Assembly: GCA_027604505.1 (NCBI GenBank)
Contig: JADIIX010000240.1
Location: 1-21,285 of the forward strand
DNA length: 21,285 nucleotides
Reading direction: 5' to 3'
Source: Gonapodya sp. JEL0774
Lineage: Eukaryota; Monoblepharomycota; Monoblepharidomycetes; Monoblepharidales; Gonapodyaceae
Of the stretch, positions 1 through 8,423 are shown piece after piece (positions within the stretch are counted from its first letter, which is position 1; the number at the start of each line of letters is the position of its first letter). The notes beneath the pieces were generated by a model. It ran no database searches, was not told the DNA's origin, and saw nothing but the letters and a program-made list of their open reading frames with translations. The translations under genes were made by a program, and so were the position numbers.

Positions 1-1
1 T

Positions 2-1532
2 ACCAACAATACCCTTGTGAGGTACACGTGGGATGATGCAACCAACCAGATTGGCAATGTACCCGTGTGGAGTGTGAGCATTTGTTTCCATTCTGAATCC
101 AACCATTTCGCACTTTTGGTTAATTTAAGTGCTCATCGTGTTAGTTTGGACCCTTCGCTTTCGACGGAATTCCCGATTTTGCACCGACACGCGCAGTAAC
201 AAAAAATGTCATACTTGCTATGCCTGACCCATTTGTCATGCTCGGAGCTGTCAATCTTGCCATGTCGTAAGTTCTACTCACATTGAATATACAAATTCCT
301 CTTCCTATGGTCCCAATTCCCACTTGCAGATTGCCTGTCTTCAATCCATCGGGTCGCTATGTGGGCATACTAACGGAACAGTTCATTTTGCAGAATTTGT
401 GCACGGTGTTGGACAAATTGAAGGCAAGCGCCACGCCAAATACGCTGTACTATATCCTGTCTCGGAACGGAGAGGTTATGGCTATGTCTGGTCTTCCAAA
501 TGCAACTGTGCAACAAACCGTGAGTGCATCTGGCTGGTATAAACATATTACGGATATTCGCTCAAAATGCCACTATTCAGGTCCTCACAAAACTTGTAGA
601 TCTTGCCTCACAAACATATGCATTGAAGACTATCTTTGAATTCCCAGCAAGCACGTACCCACTCTTGAATCTCTCAGCAGCCACTGTCAATTCTTATGTT
701 GGAGGAAACTTTGATTCCAGCTTTGCAGATGCTCAATGGCGGATCAATGGATACTTGTTCCAAGTGACGACCTACAAATATTTGGGCTTCACTTTCATTA
801 TCGTGTCTGGAGCGTGAGTCAAGAACTTGCCGTGATCCAATTTGCATGATGTTGAACGTTGTCTGGTGCCCCAAACGCAACACTCAGACCAGACGTCGAC
901 TATCTTGGTGATACAGTTGCACTCTCTGAAAGAATATCAGACATCCAAAAAAGGACGAATATCATAACGCCTCTCGTGGGTGAGTGTGGTTTGAGTATTT
1001 AAGAAATTGCAACGAGGGATGAGAGGCATTTTGATACCCACATGTGTTTCAGCTGTGGCAATTATTGCTATTATGAGTCTCCTTTCAGTCATATTCACCT
1101 GGTACTTCATCACCATGCCGCTCGGTCGCATCCTCCAGATGATCAAGAAAGCGACCAAGTTCGATTTTTCGGAGGTGAGCATTCTCAAATCACTGCAAAG
1201 TCTGAGCCCAGCTTTTTGAACATATAAGCCGGATCTGGTGAACAGGTTCGAGGCGGTACCATTTCCAAGAACAGATCCATCGTTACAGAAGTGCGCAACA
1301 CCCAAGATCACTTTATTGAGATGTTGCAAACGTTTGCAAAAGCCCTCAAGGGTAAGCATGCTGTAATCTCTGCTTGTGGTTCACAATGTTCACTATATTG
1401 CCGGAACCGTCACCAGACAACAAAGCACTCATGACTGGGAGAGTGAGCACAGCGTCAGGTAGAAAAGCATCAGAGAGCACAGAGTCCGCATCTCAGTCGA
1501 AACAAGCACAATCGGCCACTGTAATGGCCTGA
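2..1532 (+). CDS. Cache-domain membrane sensor, 3' part (partial at window start)
   Basis: I reconstructed eight exons: 2-73, 145-266, 330-519, 581-813, 888-979, 1053-1174, 1246-1351 and 1417-1532. The introns are 61-74 nt, GT-AG, and all phases agree. They give 350 residues ending at TGA 1530-1532; the 5' end lies outside the window. The extracellular part looks like the end of a double-Cache ligand-binding domain: a MPDPF stretch, then SLPVFNPSGRYVGILTEQF, then a second beta-rich section ending YLGFTFIIVSGA. One membrane helix follows (VAIIAIMSLLSVIFTWYFI), then a HAMP-like stalk (KKATKFDFSE) and a coiled helix (IVTEVRNTQDHFIEML...FAKALKDNKAL). In fungal relatives this stalk often leads into a nucleotide cyclase or kinase. 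Here only a Ser-rich tail of about 30 residues follows, so no output domain is present. Gene structure is well supported; the Cache assignment comes from pattern and topology. Confidence 0.75.
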
Positions 1533-2559
1533 AAACAAGGGTCGTAGAGGGTCAGTTCACAGACCACAAAGTAATCTTTATTGATGTCAACAGAATAGCT
1601 ACCAGCCAGACGAGATCCAATCCATTTGTACTAAAACATGAGGGATCAAAAGCCAAAGGTCAGTTCACATATGGTTTGAGACCAACTGTCCGGAAACATT
1701 CGCGCCGACGCTCGCGATTGCGTGGATTGCAAGGGGTATTGTGGGTCATGGTGCGTGAATCGAGGTGGTCGAGTGTGGATAAGAGAACGGAAATGTGAAG
1801 ATCTTGTGTGAAGATTGCGTGCAAAGCTGGCCGCCGGAACTATTGTGTCATAAGAAGTACAAGGCGCTTGCGTTCCACTACTTGACACGTTCTCAAGTGG
1901 GATCACCTTGGCTACCTGGCCCCCTTCGCCGACCACGGTCCCAGGACACTGGGGATTAAGCTCCCTATGGCCTTTTGCGCTTCAACAATGTGGCAGCCGT
2001 GAAGAGGAGAAGACGCGGGAGGTGCATTCCTGAGTGGAACGGTGCGCTCCAGCTCCGAAAGAACCTGGGACGGAGTCGTCCACAAATCTATATTTTATAT
2101 TCCCAATACAATGAAGACATTCTCTTATTGAAAAAAATCAATCGCGCCTTCATTCCCAATTCGAAGCGGCCATGAGAAGTCGCCCAAGAGAACAAGTAGC
2201 AGTAAGCAAGAATACAAACTATTCATCTGAAGGAACAGGGCTTCTATCGTAAATAGAAAAGATTCTAATTCTTCGTTTTGCATTCCCCGATGATTTGAAA
2301 ATGTTATTGCGCACTAATTCCCTTTCACTTTCCTGGTGTTGGTCCCCGGTACACTCAAACCTTGCTCACATCATCATAGAAATCGAACCTCCGTTGAATT
2401 AGCACGCGCCCCCAGTGCGACTGTTTCACAAGACCGAACTCTGTCACACACTCGCGCTGAAAGCGGGCATTCACTTGAAAAGCTGACCGACGTGTCACAT
2501 CATTTCCACTCCATTCAATGTACAAGAGCAATCGCACATCGAACTCTTTCCACCCCTCC
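1533..2559. other. Intergenic stretch, no supportable gene
   Basis: Only short open frames occur on either strand, without splice-linked partners or recognisable motifs. A 12-base string (ggtcagttcaca) occurs at about 1549 and 1659. This is probably the 3' flank of the sensor gene plus spacer. No canonical AATAAA follows the sensor stop codon. Confidence 0.5.
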
Positions 2560-2751
2560 ACGAAACCAATCCCCAGAGTCCACCAGCACCCCACCCACTT
2601 ACCCCGCCGGCCCACTCACCGCGTCCCCCCCTGTCCTCTTTCCCCACCCCAACGTGCTCCCGTTCCCGCCGCCCCCCGCCAACCACCTCCTCCATGTACT
2701 GTACCTCCACTCCCCACTCTCATCCACAATGAACAAAATACCGCGAGCACC

Positions 2752-4030
2752 CTGAGCGCGCAGGCTAGGCCAAGGGAGCAAAGGCCCGGCCAGCCGGGGA
2801 GGGGGTAGGAGGTGGTGCGGAGGGAGGAGCCGGCGGTCACGCCGATGAAGCCGAAGAACATTCCTTTGGAGGGGGAGAGGTGGTTGCAAAGGAAAAGAAA
2901 GAGAGGTGGCTGGTGGGTGGAGGTGGGCAGATCGCGCACCGTGGGGACACACGAGAGTACTCAGATTACGCTGATGCGAGAATTGGCCGCCGGTACGAGC
3001 GCCAAAATGCGTTTTCTGGGGCAGTTTGGTGGTTTAGGGGGGAGGGGGAGTGTGAAGGTTGCATGTTCCAGGTTGGTGTGAACCCTAACGAACAGCACCT
3101 TCACGAAGAAACAAGTTAAAACGTCAGTCTACCCCCGCCCACCCGTCCACCCTCTCCACCCACTCGCTTATTCACAGTATTCACGAACTGCACAAACACA
3201 TGGATGCAAAACCCACCCACGCATACTGCGGTGAAACTGCGTTGTCCGGCCAAGAGGAGGAGGCCCAGGGTGCCCGTGAATTCCATCTAGGGGTGGGATA
3301 TGGGGCAAGAGGGTAGAGTGTAGTGGAGAATTGATGGGTCGGGGTAGGCAGCCCCCCGCCATAGGGAGCGACACCGCCTCTGTACCACCACGCACCCGTA
3401 AGAACCAACGACCCCCACTCCCCCCCAACCGACCGTGGCCACGCCCACCCTATCCGCAATCCACTCCACCTCCGGCGCGGTGCGCACCCCGCCCCCCCCA
3501 CCCCCGCCGATACCAATCACCCCTGTTATGGTACCCATTGTCCTTCCTCGTCAGTAAAAACGCCGACGACGCAAAAAAAAAAATTTGCGAATCTGGTGAA
3601 CGGGTGGGGCAGCACTGAAGGATGAAGTGGAGGAGGTGCGAGCAGGTGCGGAGGATGGCGGGGAAGGAAGTGATGGTGGGGGTTGAAAGGGAGGAGAAGG
3701 TGGGGTGGAGGAGGCCTTGTGCGGCTCGTTGAGGAGGAAGAGGGACATGGCGGCGAGGAGGAGGAGCTTTTGGGAGGGCGCCGAGGGGCGGGATGATCAA
3801 GTGGAGGAGAGCGAGTCGGGTAAAGGGTTACGTTTCCCGTCCCTCCACACGCTTCCACTTCCCCGTCCCTTTGCCCTTTTCCACCACCTCCATCTCACCT
3901 GCGCCCCCCCCCCTGCCTCCGCCCCATAAATACACATGTCAACACCCACAGTCTTTGCCACCGCTCCCGCTACGATGCGCACCGCGAGGATGCCGATGAG
4001 GAGCGCGGATATGAGAGTGCCCCGGACCGA
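2752..4030 (-). CDS. Possible spliced multi-pass membrane protein (unresolved model)
   Basis: Several minus-strand pieces look like membrane-protein exons. The best is 3286-3164: 41 codons, phase 0 at both ends, with acceptor CTAG and donor GTGGGT. It begins MEFTGTLGLLLLAGQ and contains FTAVCVGGFCIHVFVQFV. The following 65-nt intron (3163-3099) has a CTGAC branch-like site. Other pieces are a hydrophobic stretch at about 4030-3950 (TLISALLIGILAVRIVAGAV) followed by a GTGGGT donor, LLLLAAMSLFLLNEP at about 3765-3720, and MFFGFIGVTAGSSL at about 2863-2820 after an acceptor. I could not link these in one consistent reading frame. GC-rich DNA yields long chance frames, so this may be a real gene with sequence errors, a decayed gene, or coincidence. 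No family is assigned. Confidence 0.25.
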
Positions 4031-4080
4031 GCCGCGGCGGGGCAGGCGGGGCGGCCCCCGCCTCGCTCGTTTGTTCGCGC

Positions 4081-4157
4081 GGCCCCCCCCACCCCACCCC
4101 CCGGCCGGGCGGGTGGCGGGCGCCCCCCCGGCGGGGGGGGGAGGGCGCGGGCCCAAT
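4081..4157. other. Homopolymer-rich C/G tract at a composition boundary
   Basis: About 77 bases are built almost only of C and G runs, including eight-base runs, followed immediately by AT-rich sequence from 4155. The first half is C-rich and the second G-rich, so partial self-complementarity is expected. Such tracts are prone to sequencing and assembly error. Whether the two sides are truly adjacent in the genome cannot be judged from the sequence. Confidence 0.5.
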
Positions 4158-4890
4158 AACAACTTTTGGTGTATTCGACAATTATGATCCAACATGGACT
4201 TAATGGCCGGGATATCCTGAATCGCAACAAGAGGTTAACCCTTTCATTGGTCACTACTCACAAACTGACACTTCTCGCCTTTTTCATTCGTGAGGTATGT
4301 CGTCCTGTCTTTACCTCTGCCCTCTTTGCGTTCTCCAACAATCCAAGTACATCGAGACACAGATATCCACATAAATAGATTTCAAATTGGGAGCGAAGCC
4401 ATGCAATATGTTGTTTTTGTGGACCATGGAAGTGGGAGGAACACGGCCATATGTCATCATCGATGTCAGCATCACCATCGTCTTGAGCATTTGGTATTCT
4501 TTCATGTCGGTAATTTTCGGTTTTCATTTACGAAGTGCGAGTGATTCACACGAGAAAGGAGCGATTGAAAAGAGTTGATTCTGAATCCGGGTCTGCGTAT
4601 GAATTGGACAATCCATGTATGCGAATGTGTGAATGGGGGGGAGAAGCGAGAGTGGGAGCGGTGCAGCATGTGATGGAACGAATAGGGTGCCGGTCGGGGG
4701 TTGCAGTGAGCGGGAGTCAGAGTCCGTGCAGATGCATCTCTTGTTTCAGCGAGAATCCGTTTAAGGATGAACAACCTGAAGATGAAACTTCCCAGAACAA
4801 GTCGGTTCGGGAGGGTGTTATTTGGCCAGATTCAGAAACCGTACAGGATCATCAGATATGCCGAGGGAACCGAAATGCATAACACACGAG
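4158..4890 (+). other. Possible remnants of a membrane-protein gene
   Basis: Two hydrophobic segments appear in plus-strand frames. One is LTLSLVTTHKLTLLAFFIRE at about 4235-4294, followed directly by GTATGT, a plausible donor. The other is YVIIDVSITIVLSIWYSFM at about 4450-4510, in a frame open from about 4380 to a TGA at 4576-4578. A further open frame at about 4750-4880 follows a good acceptor (TTGTTTCAG). I could not join these with consistent phases, and minus-strand frames here are also open. It may be a decayed gene or unrelated chance frames. No function is proposed. Confidence 0.2.
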
Positions 4891-4902
4891 TCCAAAGACC
4901 TC

Positions 4903-4938
4903 AGTACCATCACAGCACTTAGTACCATCACAGCACTT
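4903..4938. repeat. 18-bp perfect tandem duplication
   Basis: The unit agtaccatcacagcactt occurs twice head to tail (4903-4920 and 4921-4938) with no mismatch. It lies about 145 bp beyond the sulfotransferase stop codon and looks like a recent slippage duplication. Confidence 0.9.
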
Positions 4939-5081
4939 TGAAATGGTTTTTCGAGCCATTATTATGTTACATAATCATTACACTCGACCACTACTTCTTA
5001 CATGGTGATGATCATCGAGACTTATCATTCATCAATTGCAGATATCCGATGAGCATCCGATACACTACTCTCGTGTCATCA

Positions 5082-6658
5082 CTAGAGAATCCCCTCTGCG
5101 ACAAGGTCCTCATGCGACACCCCACACTCCTCAAGCGACTTGGTCACCAGAAGTCCCTCTAACGCCTGCTGACGTCTCGTCTCCTTATTTTTCTTGAGAT
5201 ATTGTCTGATGCCCTCTGCCCACTCAGCAGACCAGTTCATTGCGGCAGAGGTCATTCCAAAAACTTGAGGATTCGTCTCCACCAAGTGACGCACGTATTC
5301 CTCAGGATCTTGAACAAGACGCGAATAATCGTATGAAATAGAGTGAGAAGAGAGCAGATCTCGCACTCTGACGTTATCCTCCCCTGGGATCTGCGGCGTC
5401 CAAATTCCCCCACCTGCCCGACGGAGAACCCCTCGCGCCAAAAGGTTCACAGAATCAAGTCCGAGCCCACTTGCTACACCAAACAAGGACGTCAATGTGC
5501 ACATGAGGCGCACTTCGGACGGAATCATATCCCTCTTGTCTCGTTGACCAACCAGTGCTGTAACTGAAACCGGAGAATTCTCAGGTTTTGCGGGCTGGGA
5601 GAGGACATCAAGAAAAGTTGCAACATCACGGGTGTAGTATGGTGCCTTAACAATCCAGCGCTCCACAGGAGTCCCACGCCAATTCTTTTGCCACAACTGG
5701 TAAAAGACCCTCAGGAACAGAAAGTGGTAGCGAAAGCGGTCAGGGTCCCCATTCGGTGAACCTTTTTGTATTTCGTACGTGCCGCCTGTAGGTATTTCAC
5801 CGCCTTGAAAAATGCCATTGGCGCTTAGGAACCTGAACGAATAGTTAAGAAGAACATCGCCAGCAATGTCATCTTAGCAACCATCCCAACATAAGGAAAC
5901 TCATAACAGAGGAAACTTACATACCATCCTCTTGAGCTTCCATGGGATCATAAACCATCGCGTGTGACGCGTCCACCGCTCGGAGTCCCTCTCTTCCAAC
6001 AAGAAACTCCATCTGCGCCAGTATAGTCGAATGATACTTCTGAATCGTACTTGCGAGGTCGGCTTCATTTCTTGGATAAAGGGGGGCGTCGTTGTTTATG
6101 TTCCATGTCAGGGCGGTCATTGTCCTCACAGTAAGAGAACCAGGACACGCCGCGAACAGATTCTATTCAAAGTAAATGTGATTACATAAAACCCGCAGAC
6201 ATTTGAAAAGCAAGGAAAATCTCGACGATCACCTGCATAAGCGATGTACCCGATCGTGCTGGACCACAAATGATAACGATGGGTTTCAATTGCACATTGA
6301 CCACGTCCGGATCCGCTCGCAATGCTTCCCGAAGCTTCCTCCGCGCAATCATCGGTCCATGTGCGTAGTTTGCGAGCATCACAATACGCCCAGTGGCTGT
6401 AAGGTCACCCCATCGCACTACTGATAGGAAGTATCGCAGCTCCGTTACGTAGCATCGGTGCGCGGTCTCTCCACCCAGCACTTCAGGCCAGGAATCAGTT
6501 TGTGTCGAAAGTGCCTCAGCCTGGTTCAATATCCACGACATCATGAGGGAGACCGGGACGATTCCACCAGTTAGTGGAAAAATTAACCTATCGACCCAGT
6601 CGATCGCCCTCGTGAGGGCAGGCTTTGGAGGGAATTGGATGGGAATCGACTTCGTCAT
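5082..6658 (-). CDS. Sulfotransferase family protein
   Basis: Three exons on the minus strand: 6658-6233, 6162-5921 and 5832-5082. The introns are 70 and 88 nt. The model has an ATG start, a TAG stop at 5084-5082 and encodes 472 residues. The PAPS-binding 5' phosphosulfate loop is clear at residues 126-142 (PIVIICGPARSGTSLMQ) and matches the P-x-x-I-x-G-x-x-R-S-G-T-S/T pattern of the Sulfotransfer_3 group. Intron 1 cuts directly after this loop and the next exon continues NLFAACPG. A strand RWIVKAP lies near residue 282. A region near 312-330 (TALVGQRDKRDMIPSEV) occupies the place of the 3'-phosphate motif, R-D then S, usually written HRDP..V..S in the family. The likely role is sulfate transfer from PAPS to an unknown acceptor. 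No clear N-terminal membrane anchor is seen. It lies 170 bp downstream of the YbjQ-type gene on the same strand. Confidence 0.85.
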
Positions 6659-6828
6659 TGTGGGCGTCGCGGGTTTGTGTCAGACTCAAATGAGTGGTCG
6701 GAGAAATTGTTCCTCGACTGTAGTATGTATTGGATAAACTTTCCCCACATCCGCGAGAATATCCGGGGTATTATTATATTGGACGTTGACACAATTACCA
6801 ATCTTTACATAAAACTGAACAACGCAGT

Positions 6829-7498
6829 CTAAGCTAACAAAGGAGCATGAGCCCCCGCCTGCTTTGGTACCACACGACATGCTGTCCCATAGCAGAAAAC
6901 CTCCTGAATACCCTCCATGATCTCGTTTGTATCTGAGGGTATTTGTAGGATAAAGGACTAATTCTGTATACAGAACAAATGAATGCATCTCACCATATCT
7001 CACTGAGAGGATAGCATTTGCGCCTTGGGCAACGGCGTCGTCCACCACTTGATAGAAGCAAGATTTGATCAATAGCTCTTGACGACTCATAGAAATGGCT
7101 GCGTCTCACTGAAGTTGTAAGCTTCCATCCTCGCGTCTTCACAAAGGTGTCGGAAGGTCTCAATAGAACCACCTGATTGACGGCAGAGGTGCTCAGTGAA
7201 GGTACGTCTCAATATGGGACAAATGCATCTGGGAACTACTTACCAACAAGTGACTTGAAAGCGCCTCCCAAGCTTGCGATGGCGTTTCTGCTGCGCACAG
7301 TTATCCCCCTGACCACACCTAGATTTTCAGCAATCACGTATCCCGGGGGGGGTTCAAACAGTGTGGAAACCAGACGATGATTGATGGCATCCGTCATCCG
7401 AACACGTTTAAGATCTTGCAGATTACAAGACAGAAAGCCTTTTGATATCAGCGCAAGAACGAACGAAATCGCTGAGATTTTAGGATCGGCTTACCCAT
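6829..7498 (-). CDS. YbjQ / UPF0145 family protein
   Basis: Five exons on the minus strand: 7498-7495, 7414-7244, 7172-7110, 7047-6994 and 6932-6829. The introns are 80, 71, 62 and 61 nt and all phases agree, giving 131 residues. The first exon is only ATG plus one base; it has an in-frame TAA upstream and a good start context (AACAAAATGG). The protein has the whole YbjQ pattern: PPPGYVIAENLGVVRGITV, then NAIASLGGAFKSLVGGSIE, then ARMEAYNFMVDDAVAQGANA, then ILSVRYDTNEIMEGIQEV, ending FCYGTACRVV. The length is near the roughly 105-residue bacterial proteins plus short tails. The family forms pentamers in bacterial structures and has been called heavy-metal-binding-like; its biochemical role is unsettled. 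The family is widespread in bacteria, so a transferred origin is possible, but the introns show it is now a normal nuclear gene. Confidence 0.88.
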
Positions 7499-7647
7499 TT
7501 TGTTCACTCCGCTCGATGGATAGATACTCCAACTTAGCACAGACGAACAGTAAGGAACTTATATCTGCGTGTTGTCATAGGTACGCCAAGCTTGCCTTAC
7601 TTGCCTGAGTTGGCACGGCCCCCTGTGACTTCGGCACGGGCTCTACC

Positions 7648-8000
7648 AATCCCACCCAGCTCACCAAACTGTTACCAATCTGCCGAGATTGGTGACACGC
7701 AACAGTAACCCCGCCAGTGGCTTGGCTTCATCATTCACCATATATGCTCTTTCTCTATAGTTCTACATGACTGCTTTTCCTGGCCGATTCCCTCAATCGA
7801 CAGTCGTATCGGATCAATAACAAGAGAGCAAAGACAGGAATGAAGAAGATCCTGTGATACTCGAGGGTTAAATGCAAATGAACACTCCAGTCCATACTAT
7901 TGTAAAGTAACCAGTGCATTCAAATAACAATATGGTACATGCGCGACTCAATGATACAAAAGCAAATTTATCCTTGCCCGCATACTGCGAGACTTTGTTT
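7648..8000. repeat. Dispersed repeat, copy 1 (partner at 13149-13572)
   Basis: This segment aligns in the same orientation with 13149-13572. Shared blocks include ctcaccaaactgt, ggcttggcttc, gatcaataaca, ggaatgaagaagatc, actattgtaa, cagtgcattcaaata and caaaagcaaattt, ending at ctttgttt. Copy 1 lacks about 80 bp that copy 2 carries between about 13360 and 13450. On the minus strand the right end reads NKVSQYAG, the same residues that end the coiled-coil gene, but here the frame runs on into further repeat sequence instead of stopping. No transposase, terminal inverted repeat or target duplication is evident. Confidence 0.85.
7671..7696. other. Hairpin in repeat copy 1
   Basis: An 11-bp stem (7671-7681 with 7686-7696, one G-T wobble) encloses the four-base loop gccg. 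The core is accaatct paired with agattggt. The stem is kept in copy 2 although the loop differs. Confidence 0.75.
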
Positions 8001-8423
8001 GTTATGGCAATGGCTTCTCTGGTAATAACTTGCAGCTGCGCGGCCAAGCCATCGGGCCCATTTTTCTCAAGAGTTGAGCTCTGATTCTTGAAACAGGCTG
8101 TGAAACAGAGCATGCCCACACTTTTTGGGTATCTCCCGGTGTGTGGGCTGTGGAAGGAAGGGGTCACGTGCCACGGTCACAGGGCTCCTGCACCAGTATG
8201 CTGAATTGAAAACACGGTAAGGTTGTTGTTCTTGCAAGGAGGCAATTTTGAGACTAACGCCAGGATGTTGCACAAAGCGCTACACTGATATTGAAGAATT
8301 TAACCGTTTACGAGCGCCAAACTGTTTTTTCAAGGCATATGAGAAAACAGGCTTAGAACTGAGACTTGAATAGTGCCTCAGCCAAAACAAAAAAAAAAAG
8401 GCATTGAAAACAGAGCAGCAAGG
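8001..8423. other. Spacer upstream of the repeat/F-box gene
   Basis: No convincing gene is seen here. The minus-strand frames at 8067-8528 are short and carry no motif. An A tract lies at about 8388-8398. An in-frame TGA at 8367-8369 bounds the next plus-strand reading frame, which makes the ATG at 8424 its first ATG. The gene's 5' leader and promoter probably lie here, but no specific element can be named. Confidence 0.45.

Larger units (their letters stand above)
2560..4157. other. GC-rich, strand-asymmetric C-run block
   Basis: The plus strand is unusually rich in C runs and CCACC/CCTCC strings in places and in G runs elsewhere, unlike the flanking AT-richer sequence. It includes an A tract within GC-rich sequence near 3572 and runs of eight or more C or G at 3901-3912 and 4081-4141. 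The same composition recurs in the 5' exons of the coiled-coil gene (18660-21285). Part of the block may be a minus-strand gene, listed separately. The composition change near 4157 is abrupt. Confidence 0.6.

Noticed and set aside
937-1359. Minus-strand frame of 140 codons
   Set aside because: It is antisense to exons 5-7 of the sensor gene, which join in phase and encode a clear membrane helix.
2336-2808. Pro/His/Ser-rich plus-strand frames
   Set aside because: They are low complexity from C-rich DNA with no motif or splice linkage.
7868-8167. Minus-strand frame of 99 codons in repeat copy 1
   Set aside because: It contains the repeat's NKVSQYAG stub and runs on into repeat sequence; no ATG-led gene with splice partners. 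It is better explained as repeat sequence.
8373-8423. Possible earlier start of the repeat protein
   Set aside because: The frame there opens with GTG, not ATG; the first ATG is at 8424 and an in-frame TGA lies at 8367.
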